Below, in pieces: positions 1 to 9,025 of a stretch of DNA of 59,340 nucleotides. This DNA is from Nitrosarchaeum sp. (GTDB taxonomy: Archaea > Thermoproteota > Nitrososphaeria > Nitrososphaerales > Nitrosopumilaceae), in NCBI GenBank assembly GCA_025699025.1, contig JAILWJ010000001.1, positions 201,148-260,487 on the forward strand. Direction: 5' to 3'. The number at the start of each line of letters is the position of its first letter. The stretch's first letter is position 1. A program made the translations under genes and the position numbers. A model generated the notes under the pieces. It worked only from the letters and a program-made list of their open reading frames with translations, searched no databases and was not told the origin of the DNA.

Positions 1-1352
1 TCAATGAATTTGCGCTCAAAACTCTCAACAAGATGGCCAAGGGGGGGATATTTGATCAAATTGGCGGCGGGTTTCACAGGTATTCCACTGATGCCAAATG
101 GCTTGTACCTCATTTTGAAAAGATGCTTTATGATAACGCGCTAATCCCTGTGAATTATGCTGAGGCCTATCAGATTACCAAGGATGAATTCTACCTGGAT
201 GTTCTCAAAAAGACGCTGGATTTTGTTTTGCGCGACATGACTTCCAGTGAGGGCGGGTTTTATTCTTCATACGATGCAGATTCTGAGGGAGTCGAAGGAA
301 AATTCTATGTGTGGAAAAAAAGCGAGATAAAACAAATTCTGGCTGATGATGCTGAACCGTTCTGCCTATTTTATGATGTGACTGATGGGGGAAACTGGGA
401 GGGAAACAACATTCTGTGTAACAATCTGCCTCTCTCCTCTGTCGCATTTAATTTTGGCATGAATGAGGAAAAAGTCCGGGACATTTTAGACTCGTGTGGA
501 AAAAAATTACTTGCAGAACGCTCAAAGCGAAAGCCCCCCGGACTGGATGACAAAATCCTGACCTCCTGGAATTCGCTTATGATAACTGCCTTTGCCAAAG
601 GTTACCGCGTAACTGGCGACCAAAGATACCTGGATGCTGCAGCAAACTGTGTCTCCTTTATAGAGAAACATCTTTTGTCTGGTGATAAATTGCTGCGAAC
701 CTACAAGAACAAGGTTGCCAAAATAGACGGTTATCTTGAGGACTACTCGTATTTTGTAAACGCCTTGCTTGATGTGTTTGAGATCAAGCCTGATCCGGAG
801 TACCTGTGCTTGGCAGAAAGGCTTGGCCAGTATTTGGTTGATCATTTCTGGGATGCTGCAAACAACAGCTTCTACATGACTTCTGATAACCATGAAAAAT
901 TAATTGTCAGGCCAAAGAGCAACTATGATCTTTCAATGCCTTCGGGCAACTCCGTGTCTGCCTCTGTGCTGCTGCGACTGTACCATCTCACTCAAAAGAA
1001 CATCTTTCTTGAGATATCTGTCAAAATCATGGAATCGCAGGCGCAGATGGCAGCTGAGAACCCGTTTGGATTCGGATACCTCCTAAACACAATCTACACG
1101 TATCTGCAAAAGCCAGTTGAAATCACCATAATCAACGACGAAAACCCTCAAATCTGCAACTTGCTATACCAGAAATTCCTGCCTGAGGCAATGATGGTCA
1201 CCATCAAAAACAAGTCACATCTTGCCAGTCTGTCCCAGTTCCCATTTTTTGTAGGAAAGAATTTTGAAGACAAGACATCTGTTTTTGTCTGCAAGGATTT
1301 TACATGTTCATTGCCATTGTATACTGTTGATCAAGTCGAGTCTAGCCTCTAG
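1..1352 (+). CDS. YyaL/DUF255-type protein, 3' part (5' end outside window)
   Basis: The frame is open from the first base (codon phase begins at base 3), so the gene starts upstream and only about 450 residues are present. Near the left edge is the family signature GGGFHRYSTD...WLVPHFEKMLYD, typical of YyaL/spermatogenesis-associated protein 20 relatives. These have an N-terminal thioredoxin fold (lost here) followed by an alpha/alpha-barrel like N-acylglucosamine 2-epimerase; the visible part is that barrel. Conserved blocks include DDKILTSWN and SGNSVSA. The family's substrate is not settled. The 3' end overlaps the convergent gene 1342-1665 by 11 bp. Confidence 0.88.
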   Translation, partial: NEFALKTLNKMAKGGIFDQIGGGFHRYSTDAKWLVPHFEKMLYDNALIPVNYAEAYQITKDEFYLDVLKKTLDFVLRDMTSSEGGFYSSYDADSEGVEGKFYVWKKSEIKQILADDAEPFCLFYDVTDGGNWEGNNILCNNLPLSSVAFNFGMNEEKVRDILDSCGKKLLAERSKRKPPGLDDKILTSWNSLMITAFAKGYRVTGDQRYLDAAANCVSFIEKHLLSGDKLLRTYKNKVAKIDGYLEDYSYFVNALLDVFEIKPDPEYLCLAERLGQYLVDHFWDAANNSFYMTSDNHEKLIVRPKSNYDLSMPSGNSVSASVLLRLYHLTQKNIFLEISVKIMESQAQMAAENPFGFGYLLNTIYTYLQKPVEITIINDENPQICNLLYQKFLPEAMMVTIKNKSHLASLSQFPFFVGKNFEDKTSVFVCKDFTCSLPLYTVDQVESSL

Positions 1353-1665
1353 ATTTTAGATTGATCTCAATGGTGCTGCCGACCTGTGGCCTTCCCATGC
1401 TGGCATACCTTGATTTTGGCATTGCAATTGTGATCTGAGTTTGCTGGTACGACTTGATGTTGACTGTCGGCTGTGCTTGCAAAATCGCCTCCAGCAGCGG
1501 CATTACCTGCTCCTTTGTCTCCGAGTCCAGCCTCTTTGAGACGTTGTCTATGATCATCTGCTTTTGAGATATTGGCTCAGTTGAAACGTTTTCCACAAGT
1601 GTCAGTTGAACTATCTGCCCGTTATCCACAAGCTGGGTGATCTTGAATTCATTTGTATCTGACAA
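1342..1665 (-). CDS. conserved hypothetical protein, 107 aa
   Basis: I do not recognise this family. It is a soluble, charged 107-residue protein with no signal peptide, membrane segment or cysteine motif. The start is TTG; a TATA-like AAAGATAAATC lies about 30 nt upstream on the minus strand. It overlaps the convergent upstream gene by 11 bp and is followed upstream by a 30-aa membrane peptide gene on the same strand. Composition and codon use match its neighbours, so it is probably a real lineage-specific gene. Confidence 0.6.
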   Translation of the reverse strand: MSDTNEFKITQLVDNGQIVQLTLVENVSTEPISQKQMIIDNVSKRLDSETKEQVMPLLEAILQAQPTVNIKSYQQTQITIAMPKSRYASMGRPQVGSTIEINLKSRG

Positions 1666-1697
1666 TAATCTGATAGTCCTGTCTTGCTGATTTATCT

Positions 1698-1790
1698 TTA
1701 TTGTATGGCAAAATACAACGCTATTACTGCAGTGACAACAGCTGATGCCACACCCAGACCAAATATTATCTTGCTTCCGTCCACCTTCAT
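1698..1790 (-). CDS. 30-aa single-span membrane peptide
   Basis: ATG-initiated 30-residue ORF: a short basic start (MKVDGSK) followed by a hydrophobic span of about 20 residues (IIFGLGVASAVVTAVIALYF) and stop. An AT-rich TTTAATTTAA at about 1809-1818 sits 20-28 nt upstream, the right distance for a leaderless archaeal promoter. Too short for a domain call. It may be a small membrane protein; function unknown. Confidence 0.5.
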   Translation of the reverse strand: MKVDGSKIIFGLGVASAVVTAVIALYFAIQ

Positions 1791-1892
1791 GACAGTACTA
1801 GTCTGAAATTAAATTAAACTGTACTGTTGGGTGGAATTTTGCCACTGATGATTCATTCGTAATTGTTTTAATATAAAATGGTCCATCATTGG

Positions 1893-1984
1893 TATCGCAA
1901 CAATGCCATCACGTTTACAATGCTGCGATAATTCGACCGTGCCCTACGAAGAGTCCGGGAGAGTGTCTTTTGGCACTCTCCTAT
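1893..1984 (+). ncRNA. candidate structured RNA between convergent/divergent genes
   Basis: No ORF fits here, yet the stretch is more GC-rich than its surroundings and holds two perfect inverted repeats: TATCGCA/TGCGATA (1893-1899 with 1924-1930) and GGAGAGTG/CACTCTCC (1958-1965 with 1974-1981, 8-nt loop). A TATA-like TTTAATATAA at 1868-1877 lies about 20 nt before the first stem. The second hairpin also overlaps the stop codon of the minus-strand gene 1981-2289, so it could instead be that gene's terminator. Direction is inferred only from the TATA element. Confidence 0.35.
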
Positions 1985-2289
1985 GATTTTACCTGATCTT
2001 TTTCCTGCTTTGGTGATTCTAAGATGGATTTTTTGATCAATGCCGCGCGGCCCTTGACAATCTTGTTAAACTCCCTGATGTCTTCTAATCCTGGAACCAG
2101 TTGCTGATTCTGATATGCCTGCAAAAATCCAGAATAGACGCATCCTGTAATTATCCCAAACGCCGTGTCTGCCACCGACTCTATCTCCGGTACAAAATTT
2201 TCTGCGATTTGTTTGTAAGACTCTGATTCACTAATGTAATAATCGATCAAACTATCTATGAATTCTTTATTTTCTTTTGAGATTGCCAT
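1981..2289 (-). CDS. conserved hypothetical protein, 102 aa
   Basis: Small acidic, mostly helical protein with a central segment AFGIITGCVYSGFLQAYQ that is only mildly hydrophobic. No recognisable domain or motif. ATG start. Its stop codon overlaps a perfect 8-bp hairpin (1958-1981) that may end its transcript. Divergently oriented to 2363-2818 with a 73-bp shared promoter region. Confidence 0.6.
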   Translation of the reverse strand: MAISKENKEFIDSLIDYYISESESYKQIAENFVPEIESVADTAFGIITGCVYSGFLQAYQNQQLVPGLEDIREFNKIVKGRAALIKKSILESPKQEKDQVKS

Positions 2290-2362
2290 GTTTTTTTCAC
2301 TCTTGCTTATTATTTAATTTCATCAGTAACCTGTTTATTTATTCATGTTCTACGCGTAACTG

Positions 2363-2818
2363 ATGTGGAAGCTTGACTTTGATGACGGGTTCTTTAGGAT
2401 ATACGATTCTAAAAAGATGGTGGCCGGGTATTTTGATCCTGACTATGGTGACATACACCCAAAAGAAAACTCTGAAGAAATCATCTCTGCCATGCTAAAA
2501 AACCATGACAAGATCCCAGGCGGGTTTCTCATGGTGCCGCTCGTAAAGTTTGGTCTGTTTGATACTGATCTAAGTGTAAACCTCTCTGAGGTGGAATCAC
2601 AGATTGACAGGGTGAAAGCACACCTCACCAAATGGAATGATTTTGTCTCCCAGACAAACAGCCACGCCAATTTTGTTGGAATCTCCCATACAGATCAAGA
2701 CATGCTTACAATCACATTTCCAGTAAAGTTTTCCAAACCCACACCTCTGGACAAAAATGAAATCATCAAAGAGATTGGGCCTACTTTGGACCTGTTGCAG
2801 AAATCAAGTTTGCTGTGA
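2363..2818 (+). CDS. conserved hypothetical protein, 151 aa
   Basis: Soluble 151-residue protein beginning MWKLDFDDGFFRIYD. No known domain recognised. A TATA-like TTTATTTATT at 2335-2344 is about 25 nt before the ATG, which supports a leaderless transcript and this start. The last 38 bp overlap the convergent gene 2781-3539. Confidence 0.6.
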   Translation: MWKLDFDDGFFRIYDSKKMVAGYFDPDYGDIHPKENSEEIISAMLKNHDKIPGGFLMVPLVKFGLFDTDLSVNLSEVESQIDRVKAHLTKWNDFVSQTNSHANFVGISHTDQDMLTITFPVKFSKPTPLDKNEIIKEIGPTLDLLQKSSLL

Positions 2819-3539
2819 TCCTGCCTGAAAACCTTGTTATTCCGATGTATGCTGACAAAGATCCACCGAGCAAAACAAGCGAGCCGACTGGAAATTCTGG
2901 CACTGCCGCATATTCCTCAGACTCTGCCACCAGCGAATAATCCTCAATACCAGTTGTCTGCGTCTTGTCTGGAACGGTAAGAAGGAAAAATGCCTGCTCG
3001 TCTGTCCTGAGATAATCTGGCTCAGGATGAACCCGTGACACTGCTGCAACGTTGCCTTCCTTGTCATACAGCGTGGCAATGACTGCAACTGTATTTGCCG
3101 TGATGTCGCCGTTGTTTGCCACCGTCCCTGTAATCATCAGGTTGTTGAGCTGGTCTCTTGACATCTTTGATGATGTGATGCCTATCTCCTGGCTTTTTGG
3201 CGCACTTACCTTGTAGCTGACATCTAGGGAGTATGTCTTTACCTTCTTTGATTCAGAGTCTGTGAGAATAAAGTCAAATGGCCCTTTCATTGTGGGCATT
3301 ACCGTGTTTACCAGCGATGTTGTCTCCTTTATGCCGATGACATGATTGTCTGCATCGTACAAAGTTGCACGAATGCTGATCTGACTTAGAGGTGCGCTGA
3401 GGTTGTTTTGAATCTCTCCCACAATGTGCAATGAACCGTCATCTCCGATGTATCTTTGATCATTTTGGATAAGCACGTCTGCAAATGCCAAAGGTGCAGA
3501 CCCTGCCATGGCAAAGACAATCGCAAAAACAATCTTCAC
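2781..3539 (-). CDS. exported FxLYD-repeat protein with PEF-type C-terminal anchor
   Basis: 252 residues. An N-terminal signal peptide (hydrophobic IVFAIVFAMAGSAPLAFA) is followed by two beta-rich repeats with the FxLYD-like cores ISIRATLYDADNH and VAVIATLYDKEGN. The C-terminus has PEFPVGSLVLLGG, a hydrophobic span, then a basic tail. That tripartite tail resembles the PEF/PEFG sorting signals processed by archaeosortase-like enzymes. The protein is therefore probably displayed at the cell surface. Partner and ligand are unknown. Confidence 0.7.
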   Translation of the reverse strand: MKIVFAIVFAMAGSAPLAFADVLIQNDQRYIGDDGSLHIVGEIQNNLSAPLSQISIRATLYDADNHVIGIKETTSLVNTVMPTMKGPFDFILTDSESKKVKTYSLDVSYKVSAPKSQEIGITSSKMSRDQLNNLMITGTVANNGDITANTVAVIATLYDKEGNVAAVSRVHPEPDYLRTDEQAFFLLTVPDKTQTTGIEDYSLVAESEEYAAVPEFPVGSLVLLGGSLSAYIGITRFSGRITANLISATGPK

Positions 3540-3578
3540 AAGACTATATCTCGCATATCTTTAAAGAAGTTTGCCATG

Positions 3579-4268
3579 TTATGGTAGGTGATCTTCCTTC
3601 CACTTTTCTGCCTCGTTCATGCAGTTAAACCAACTGACTTCTATCTCGTTTGAGTCAAACCCGCCAGACTCGTTTCTAAATTCCTCGTCACACTCTTTTT
3701 TCATGTTCTCTGATAATTGGATGACCCTTTGCGTCATGCTTTTCTCTGGCGCTTGGAACTTCTTTGACTCGTCATAGTTTTGCACGCCTGTCTTGGCAGA
3801 ATAAAACTCCACCAGCCCCAACATCTCGTACTCTAATGACTCCTGCAACTGGGCATCTGATCTTATCTTTGCTGCCTTGTCGCCGCTTTTCATCCACTCT
3901 ATAAAGTAATAGTCGCTCTCCAGCTGCATCTCCGATGATATCTTTAGCAATTCCACTGAGCTTTTGAACATCTCAGGAGGCTCCAGTTTGTCATACTTTG
4001 CAATGATCTCTCTGAATTCTCTCAGGTGCTCCTCATAGTATTCCAGCAGTTCCTCTTTTGTCATGTCTCCTTCCTCCCATCTTGTTTTTTCAGAGTAGAA
4101 CTTTGTCTGTAGCTGTTTTATCTCGTCTTGAATCTGCTCTAGCTCTATGCCAAACCTTAGCCCTTTTTGCTTGGTCTGCTCTAGGTTGTAATTGTATGCC
4201 ACAATTGCAGATATGATGATGGCTGCAATTGCCACTATGACGATGTTTTGCTTCTTATTTTTTTTCAA
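3579..4268 (-). CDS. membrane-anchored coiled-coil hypothetical protein
   Basis: 229 residues with one N-terminal membrane span (IVIVAIAAIIISAIVAYNY) preceded by a lysine-rich stretch, then a long, charged helical region likely to form coiled coils outside the membrane. The start is TTG, 2 nt after the stop codon of the upstream gene 4271-4558, so the two are co-transcribed. Two cysteines near the C-terminus. Family not recognised. Confidence 0.6.
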   Translation of the reverse strand: MKKNKKQNIVIVAIAAIIISAIVAYNYNLEQTKQKGLRFGIELEQIQDEIKQLQTKFYSEKTRWEEGDMTKEELLEYYEEHLREFREIIAKYDKLEPPEMFKSSVELLKISSEMQLESDYYFIEWMKSGDKAAKIRSDAQLQESLEYEMLGLVEFYSAKTGVQNYDESKKFQAPEKSMTQRVIQLSENMKKECDEEFRNESGGFDSNEIEVSWFNCMNEAEKWKEDHLP

Positions 4269-4270
4269 AA

Positions 4271-4558
4271 CTAATCTGTATACTCGCCTTCGGCATCTAA
4301 CTTTAGTTCAATGGTCATTACTGTCCCGCTTATGAAGGACTCATTTCTGATAGTCCTTACCCTTGCCACATCTAGATGGTATGGCCAAATCTCCACGACA
4401 ATTGCTCCTACCTTGACGTTGTCTGGAGCGTCTGTTAATACAATGTCTTCTTTTTTCACACCGTGTAATTCTAACTGATGGACAGCATGTTCCACCAATG
4501 GCTCAGGGTTGTTGTGGTTTATTGCCCACACTGTCCCTTCATACTCTATTTTTTCCAT
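4271..4558 (-). CDS. conserved hypothetical protein, 95 aa
   Basis: Soluble 95-residue protein starting MEKIEYEGTVWAI, predicted to be beta-rich from its alternating pattern. No recognised domain. First gene of a two-gene unit with the membrane-anchored protein at 3579-4268; the spacing is 2 nt, which suggests a shared function that cannot be named from sequence. Confidence 0.58.
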   Translation of the reverse strand: MEKIEYEGTVWAINHNNPEPLVEHAVHQLELHGVKKEDIVLTDAPDNVKVGAIVVEIWPYHLDVARVRTIRNESFISGTVMTIELKLDAEGEYTD

Positions 4559-4653
4559 TCAATGAAAACCTGAACTGTCTCATATAACAATTATGCGTGT
4601 TTCATATCGAATTTTTATTAATCAATAAGCAATTTGTTAAAAAATGTGGTTAT

Positions 4654-5235
4654 TCATGCCAACCCAATTTGTTGCATGAACGTTTGGTTGTCCCAAAACA
4701 AATACTCTTCAATCATTACTCCGTTCTTCCAGTGGCCTACTGTACACATAGTCAATTTGAATGCCTTTCCAGTTGGTTCAATTACTGAGCCATCAGGCAA
4801 TGACATTGGTTCTGTGAATGTTCCCTCCATAATTCCGACTACGGCAGTCCATTCTCCGGATGCAATCTTGATTGGGTGTTCGTGGATACGTGTATCTGGA
4901 GCATAACCGAACATTGCATCCAAATCTTCTATGTGTCTTGGAAGTCCTACCGTTTTACTACCGTCAGGCCAATATACTATGATGTCTTCTGAGTGGCTTT
5001 CTTTGAAACCATCCCAGTCTTGATTTGTAAACATAACAAAGTCCAGCTCATCAAACGTCTCAAGATGCTGCATAGCAAGACGTTCTGCAGCTTTGTAATT
5101 CTCTAATTCTGTTTGCATGCTTGTTGTCATCTCAGGTTGAAATGAGGATTGAAAGATTGTATAGCCCGCTCCTAAACCAACCAAAAACGTTACTACGGCA
5201 ATTCCTATTACTGTTGATTGATTTGCCATTGTCAA
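4654..5235 (-). CDS. membrane-anchored SnoaL-like protein
   Basis: 193 residues. Residues about 7-28 form a signal anchor (VIGIAVVTFLVGLGAGYTIF). The rest fits a SnoaL/NTF2-like fold: a helix with FTNQDWDGFKESHSEDIIVYWPDG, then strands ending in GKAFKLTMCTVGHWKNGVMIEEYLFWDN, as in ester-cyclase-like family members. It probably binds a small molecule outside the membrane; its substrate is not evident. Confidence 0.68.
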   Translation of the reverse strand: MTMANQSTVIGIAVVTFLVGLGAGYTIFQSSFQPEMTTSMQTELENYKAAERLAMQHLETFDELDFVMFTNQDWDGFKESHSEDIIVYWPDGSKTVGLPRHIEDLDAMFGYAPDTRIHEHPIKIASGEWTAVVGIMEGTFTEPMSLPDGSVIEPTGKAFKLTMCTVGHWKNGVMIEEYLFWDNQTFMQQIGLA

Positions 5236-5378
5236 AAATGTGTCATTATTTTAATTAAATTTTGTCATTGGCAAAACAAAAATTAATGCAGTCTACTCTG
5301 GTCCGAAATTGTGACAAGCATTGCAACTACTTTTCAACCATGCATCGTAAATATATTGATGATTTACAATTGTGAATT

Positions 5379-6233
5379 GTGGGATCATTTCAAATCGAAC
5401 CAAGTGCCAAAATAGATTCAGTTCATCTCAATGTCTGCAATATTGATCAATCCTTGCAGTTTTACAAGTCTTTTCTAGGTTTCAAAATTGTAAAAAATAA
5501 ATCTTCATCAGTATTTCTTTCTCCTGACGGAAAACCTCCTTATCTGATTGCACTTACTGAAACAATGACAAAAAACCCAAATACAAAAAATGCTGGGTTG
5601 TATCATTTTGCAGTACTTCTCCCACAACGAAAAGATTTGGCAAACTTTTTGTCTCATTTATTACAACATGGGGATGATGTCAGGATTGATGGTTTTTCAG
5701 ATCATTTGGTTTCAGAGGCAATTTACATAAGAGATCCTAATGATATAGGAATAGAGATCTATTGTGATAGGAAAAAATCCGCATGGGAGTGGGACAATGG
5801 TCAGGTGCGTATGACTCTTGATCCGCTTGACATTAAAGGATTACAAAATGACGCAACACAATCGTGGGATGGATTTCCTACTGGTACAACAATAGGCCAT
5901 GTACATTTACATGTGTCTGATCTTGCAGAGGTAAAAAAATTTTATTCGGAAATTCTTGGGTTCAAAAATACCGCTAGCATGAAAGGAGCATTATTTTTTG
6001 CCGCAGGCGATTACCATCACCATATTGCAACAAATACATGGCTTGGAAAGGATGTCCAGCCTGCAAATTCCCATCTTGCAGGATTGGATTACTTTACAAT
6101 AAAAATTTCACATGACATGCTTAATGATTTGATAAAAAAACTAAATGAACATAATGTGCCTCTTACTAGATTGGAGGATAACTCAATAAGCATTTTTGAT
6201 CAAGACAAAATATCTATTCATTTCATTTCATAA
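5379..6233 (+). CDS. two-domain VOC (glyoxalase/extradiol dioxygenase-like) protein
   Basis: 284 residues made of two vicinal-oxygen-chelate halves. The first has IDSVHLNVCNIDQSLQFYKSFLGF and ends with RDPNDIGIEIYCDR; the second starts IGHVHLHVSDLAEVKKFYSEILGF and includes the metal-ligand-like HHHIATNTWLG. The layout is that of CatE-like catechol 2,3-dioxygenases, but the substrate is unproven. GTG start; TATA-like AAATATATT at 5349-5357 is about 25 nt upstream, supporting a leaderless mRNA. Confidence 0.78.
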   Translation: MGSFQIEPSAKIDSVHLNVCNIDQSLQFYKSFLGFKIVKNKSSSVFLSPDGKPPYLIALTETMTKNPNTKNAGLYHFAVLLPQRKDLANFLSHLLQHGDDVRIDGFSDHLVSEAIYIRDPNDIGIEIYCDRKKSAWEWDNGQVRMTLDPLDIKGLQNDATQSWDGFPTGTTIGHVHLHVSDLAEVKKFYSEILGFKNTASMKGALFFAAGDYHHHIATNTWLGKDVQPANSHLAGLDYFTIKISHDMLNDLIKKLNEHNVPLTRLEDNSISIFDQDKISIHFIS

Positions 6234-6383
6234 TCATGTCTGTTATACACTATTGCTGCAGGTGTTTTCTTATTAAAAATACGGATTATGTCTGTTTGTA
6301 TTATGTTCTATTGTTTGATTTTCCCAAACCTGCCTGCATACTCATGCTATCTATTAATACCAGAATCATATGGGTGAGCTGTC

Positions 6384-7316
6384 TTGGAACTTGAACTGCT
6401 CTGGATTTCATTTACAGTGATTGTAGTCACTGGCATAACTATTGACCTGTTCTCAGATCACTTTCATAGGTTCTTCAAGAAAGCAAAAACTGCAAAAGAC
6501 AGCTTTCGTCTTGAAATAATTTGGACTGCTGTCTGGATTTCTGTCGGCATTGGCTTTGCAATTCCCATCTATTATGCGCTAGGCGAAACCAAGACAATAG
6601 AATATGTCACTGCATACGCCCTAGAAAAGTCGCTCAGTGTGGATAACCTGATGGTGTTTATCCTGATTTTTACATCCCTTGGAATCTCCCACGTCCTGCA
6701 GCACCGCGTCCTGATGTGGGGGATAATAGGAGCCATTTTTATGAGAATCGGGTTCATTCTCGCAGGCGTCTCCCTTTTAGAATCATTTCACTGGATGATC
6801 TATGTTCTTGGTGCCGTCTTGCTGTTTACCAGCATCAGGATGATAATGAAAAAAGAGAAAGAGAAAATCGACATAGAGCGCACATTCTCAGTCCGATTTC
6901 TAAGAAAGTTCATCCCAATTGACATCTCTGAGAACCATTCAAGCTTTATTGTAAAAAAGAATGGCAAGCGATATGCCACCATACTTCTTGTCGCACTCTT
7001 TTCAGTTGAAATGACTGATCTTGTGTTTGCATTGGACTCAATCCCAGCTGTCTTGGCAATCACTAATGACATATTCATTGTTGTCACCTCAAACATATTT
7101 GCCGTGCTGGGGCTCCGAAGCCTCTATTTTGTCATAGGTCGCGGAATCGAGAAACTGGTATATCTGAAATATGGCCTTACCTTGCTGCTTGGCTTTATTG
7201 GAGTAAAGATGCTTATTTCAGAGTTTTACAAAATCGACATAGTCCATTCACTCATTGTGATTCTGGCTGTACTGGGATTGACCATAGGGTTCTCGTTGAT
7301 GAAAAACAGAAAATAG
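6384..7316 (+). CDS. TerC family integral membrane protein
   Basis: 310 residues with about eight membrane spans. The family motifs are present: LEKSLSVDNLMVF and the charged membrane motif VEMTDLVFALDSIPAVLAIT with conserved acidic residues. TerC-like proteins are linked to metal homeostasis (often manganese) or to handling of metals during secretion. The start is TTG; an in-frame stop at 6375 excludes anything longer, and a GGTGAG Shine-Dalgarno-like run lies about 7 nt upstream. An ATG at 6370 is out of frame. Confidence 0.88.
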   Translation: MELELLWISFTVIVVTGITIDLFSDHFHRFFKKAKTAKDSFRLEIIWTAVWISVGIGFAIPIYYALGETKTIEYVTAYALEKSLSVDNLMVFILIFTSLGISHVLQHRVLMWGIIGAIFMRIGFILAGVSLLESFHWMIYVLGAVLLFTSIRMIMKKEKEKIDIERTFSVRFLRKFIPIDISENHSSFIVKKNGKRYATILLVALFSVEMTDLVFALDSIPAVLAITNDIFIVVTSNIFAVLGLRSLYFVIGRGIEKLVYLKYGLTLLLGFIGVKMLISEFYKIDIVHSLIVILAVLGLTIGFSLMKNRK

Positions 7317-7335
7317 ATTGTGCCTGCAATGCGCC

Positions 7336-7569
7336 TTACTGTTGATTTATCACATTTAGGGTCATTGTACTTACAACCCTGCTCAGCTTTCTGATTGTCG
7401 CGACTGCTTTTTCAAAAGCGTCTTGATCCTGGGTCTGAACCTCGGCAATCACATCATATGCTCCAAAAGTAAGGTATGCATTTTTTACATCTTCCATGTG
7501 CTTTAATTCCTCGACGATGTACTCTTCTGCACCTAAATCACAATTTAATAAAATGAATCCCTTGTTCAT
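7336..7569 (-). CDS. stand-alone Lrp/AsnC ligand-binding (RAM) domain protein
   Basis: 77 residues matching only the C-terminal effector-binding RAM domain of Lrp/AsnC regulators (GFILLNCDLGAEEYIVEELK ... GAYDVIAEV). There is no helix-turn-helix. Such stand-alone RAM proteins bind amino acids or partner with full-length regulators. TATA-like ATTTTAAG about 24 nt before the ATG. A second, related RAM protein is encoded at 30547-30792. Confidence 0.82.
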   Translation of the reverse strand: MNKGFILLNCDLGAEEYIVEELKHMEDVKNAYLTFGAYDVIAEVQTQDQDAFEKAVATIRKLSRVVSTMTLNVINQQ

Positions 7570-7616
7570 CAGATTTTCTTAAAATGATATTCTTTTGCTA
7601 TTCTTTAAGTCTTGCA

Positions 7617-8930
7617 CTACCATCTGCTGCGGCCGCCATAGCTGTTCCTTCCGCCACGGTCACCGTATCTTTTTCTTCCGCCCCGTCTGTCGTCTCTGGG
7701 ATCTGATCTTTCAGTCCTTCCATATCCTCCTGAACGAGAGCCTCTAGAATAACCTCCTGACTGTCCTCCGTATCTTCTTGACGGCACCTGTCTTTTTAGT
7801 GGGTCTGGAATCGAAATCTCTATTCCCATCTCTTTGTTCAAGTCGATAAGATCCACCTTGATTTGGCGCTTGATTAGGTTCCAGTCTCCTACTGATGAAT
7901 ATGATACAAATGTGATTGCCCTGCCTTTTGCACCTGCTCTTGCGGTCCTTCCGATTCTGTGAAAGTATGCCATCTCCTGGTTTGGAACGTCATAGTTGAT
8001 TACAAGCTCGACTTTTGGCACGTCTATTCCCCTCGATGCCACGTCTGTTGCAACAAGAATGTCTGCCTTACCGCTTCTGAATTTTGACATTGATTGTTCC
8101 CTTCTGTGCTGAGACATGTCGCCCTCTATTGCAACTGCGTCAAACTTTTCCTGATGCAGAAACTTTGCGACATCCCTGGTTCTGTATTTTGTGGAACAAA
8201 ATACGACGCACTGCCCTTTTGTTTGTTTTACAAAGTCTATTAGATACTTGAGCTTGTCTCTGTCCTTGATTACAAGGTATGACTGCTCGATTCCCTCTCC
8301 GCTGAGGTCGTCTGCGTCAAGCAGGAACTGTTTTGGGTTTTTCAAATATTCCTCGGACAGGCGCAGGATCTCAGTAGGCATTGTAGCTGAAAACAAAGAC
8401 ATGACCCTGTTTTCTGGTGCTAAATCCAAGATAAATTGAATGTCATCGATAAATCCCATGTCCAGCATCGTGTCTGCCTCGTCCAAAACGATATGGGTGA
8501 TATCCCTTAGTTCTATTGATCCTCTCTTGAGGTGGTCTATTAGTCTGCCCGGAGTTGCAACTACAATCTCCACTCCTCTGTCCAGTGCATCAAGCTGCAG
8601 TCCCATTCCCTGGCCGCCGTAAACAGTAGCTATTCTAACACCTGTGTATTTTCCGTGTTTTTTCATCTCATCTGAAATCTGCATGGCCAGTTCCCTTGTT
8701 GGTGCCATGACCAGTCCTTGGATTCCCTTCTTTGGCTGAATCTCCTGGAGCATTGACAATGAAAACGCTGCAGTTTTTCCAGAGCCTGTATGTGCCTGAC
8801 CTACTACGTCTCGTCCTGTAAGCAAAACCGGTATTACAGCTTCTTGAATTGGAAAAGCCTCTTTGAATCCCAGTTCATCCAGCGCTTTTAGCAATTCTTC
8901 TTTTAATCCTAGATCTTTAAATTGTGTCAT
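7617..8930 (-). CDS. DEAD-box ATP-dependent RNA helicase with RGG-like tail
   Basis: 437 residues with the full DEAD-box set: AHTGSGKT (motif I), PTRELA (Ia), LDEADTMLDMGF (II), SAT (III), DVASRGIDVP and HRIGRTARAG (V/VI). The last 60 or so residues are rich in Arg, Gly, Tyr and Ser (repeated RGG/GGR/GGY), an RNA-binding tail seen in cold-adapted or RNP-remodelling helicases. It should unwind short RNA duplexes, for instance in rRNA maturation or at low temperature. Confidence 0.93.
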   Translation of the reverse strand: MTQFKDLGLKEELLKALDELGFKEAFPIQEAVIPVLLTGRDVVGQAHTGSGKTAAFSLSMLQEIQPKKGIQGLVMAPTRELAMQISDEMKKHGKYTGVRIATVYGGQGMGLQLDALDRGVEIVVATPGRLIDHLKRGSIELRDITHIVLDEADTMLDMGFIDDIQFILDLAPENRVMSLFSATMPTEILRLSEEYLKNPKQFLLDADDLSGEGIEQSYLVIKDRDKLKYLIDFVKQTKGQCVVFCSTKYRTRDVAKFLHQEKFDAVAIEGDMSQHRREQSMSKFRSGKADILVATDVASRGIDVPKVELVINYDVPNQEMAYFHRIGRTARAGAKGRAITFVSYSSVGDWNLIKRQIKVDLIDLNKEMGIEISIPDPLKRQVPSRRYGGQSGGYSRGSRSGGYGRTERSDPRDDRRGGRKRYGDRGGRNSYGGRSRW

Positions 8931-9025
8931 TTTTATTCTTCTCTAAAGCAACGACGAAAAAGCTCATTGCCCACTCGTCATTATTCCGATATTGACAATC
9001 ACATTTTAGGTCTAATAAACGCTTG

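Noticed and set aside
4559-4653. possible C/D-box RNA between 4271-4558 and 4654-5235
   Set aside because: Only weak C- and D-like words (ATGAAAA, CTGA) and no second box pair.
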